Part shown: one piece after another, positions 5,838 through 6,183 of the stretch
How positions within the stretch are numbered: the first letter of the stretch is position 1
How the letters are laid out: each line of letters opens with the position of its first letter
Origin: Bifidobacterium breve
Lineage (GTDB): Bacteria > Actinomycetota > Actinomycetes > UBA12327
Assembly (NCBI GenBank): GCA_943332445.1
Contig: CALQPL010000071.1
Span: forward strand, 1-6,183
DNA length: 6,183 nt
Reading direction: 5' to 3'
Notes under the pieces: generated by a model
The model's database searches: none
What the model saw: only the letters and a program-made list of their open reading frames with translations
What the model was told of the DNA's origin: nothing
Position numbers and translations under genes: made by a program

Positions 5838-6147
5838 CCTCAGAACCACCCACTTCTGCTGGCCAGCCCAGCCCCACCTTCCACGATACGGGCTCGCTCG
5901 GCCAGTCCAAGTCCGAAGGAATATCAATGCCATAGCCAGCTTTACTCATTTTGGCGATGTCAACGGCAAGACGATTCCACATCAAAGACTCTTCACTAGT
6001 GAGCGGGCCGAACTTAATTTTGGAGACACCCGAAGCAATGGCGATGGACATTCGTCCCAACCTCGTTGTGCTCATCGGATCCTCAATGTCTGCGATCGAC
6101 TCAGGGATCTCCGGCCATCCGACCTTGGACGCTGGTTCCGCACTCAC
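5830..6147 (-). CDS. Unrecognised small protein encoded directly before parA
   Basis: I do not recognise this protein. From the GTG at 6147 it has 105 residues. It is soluble-looking, with no signal peptide or membrane segment and an acidic SEDD end. Tryptophan-proline pairs occur three times in similar context: GWPE (10-13), DWPS (81-84) and GWPA (94-97). The middle part (about 33-72) could form helices. The start is uncertain: the frame stays open to the edge of the window, so the gene may begin further upstream; GTG 6147 has an AGGTGG stretch about 12 bases before it. ATG 6075 has GAGG at a good 5-base distance and would give 81 residues. Its stop lies inside the parA start (ATGACTGA), so the two are very likely co-transcribed and coupled. 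In many actinobacteria rsmG lies before parA, but I see no RsmG methyltransferase motifs here. Confidence 0.6.
   Translation of the reverse strand: MSAEPASKVGWPEIPESIADIEDPMSTTRLGRMSIAIASGVSKIKFGPLTSEESLMWNRLAVDIAKMSKAGYGIDIPSDLDWPSEPVSWKVGLGWPAEVGGSEDD
6081..6084 (-). promoter_or_regulatory. Shine-Dalgarno-like GAGG before an internal ATG of the pre-parA gene
   Basis: GAGG on the minus strand lies 5 bases before the ATG at 6075. It supports a shorter 81-residue form as an alternative to the GTG start at 6147. Confidence 0.35.
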
Positions 6148-6183
6148 GAAACTTTTCGCCCACCTTTCTGATCTCGGGAGGCA

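Noticed and set aside
5838..5933. Upstream in-frame extension of parA to an ATG at 5933
   Set aside because: The extra 32 residues do not resemble ParA and would overlap the upstream gene by about 100 bp; ATG 5837 sits at the stop of that gene.
1..6183. Search for CRISPR arrays, insertion sequences, tRNA/rRNA genes, riboswitches, toxin-antitoxin or defence genes
   Set aside because: Nothing supporting any of these was seen; nearly the whole window is occupied by seven genes, six of which have recognisable housekeeping or envelope-related families.

Overview
The window looks like an origin-proximal block of an actinobacterial chromosome. It carries trxA, cwlM, an aminotransferase gene and a ddl-like gene on the plus strand, facing parB, parA and an unidentified gene on the minus strand. 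The neighbourhood trxA-cwlM / parB-parA is the well-known arrangement near oriC in Actinobacteria; in mycobacteria trxB2-trxC-cwlM faces parB-parA-rsmG. Base composition is moderate (roughly mid-50s % GC by hand counts of sampled lines). Gaps between genes are short or absent. This suggests a compact, moderate-GC actinobacterium rather than a large Streptomyces-like genome, but genus and order cannot be read from the sequence.

Layout, plus strand: thioredoxin (1-310, probably cut at its 5' end); CwlM-type peptidoglycan-binding/amidase protein (331-1431); a 137-bp gap; a fold-type I PLP aminotransferase (1569-2891); a D-alanine-D-alanine ligase-family ATP-grasp enzyme (2891-3859), whose start overlaps the aminotransferase stop as TAATG. 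The convergent junction to parB is only 12 bp long.

Layout, minus strand (read from right to left): an unrecognised small acidic protein (ending at 5830), overlapping by 8 bp the start of parA (5837-4890); then parB (4873-3872), 16 bp further on. Inside the 5' part of parA is a near-perfect parS site (5763-5778), one base away from the canonical palindrome. ParA, ParB and parS together form the chromosome-segregation system.

The plus-strand genes point to cell-envelope growth: a CwlM homologue without a signal peptide, known in mycobacteria to control MurA, and a Ddl-type ligase that may add to D-Ala-D-Ala supply or make a related dipeptide. Thioredoxin is general redox housekeeping. I see no mobile element, CRISPR array, tRNA/rRNA gene, toxin-antitoxin pair or defence system. 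The most interesting details are the parS variant inside parA, the coupled aminotransferase-ligase pair, a 7-codon frame bridging parA and parB, and the unidentified gene before parA.
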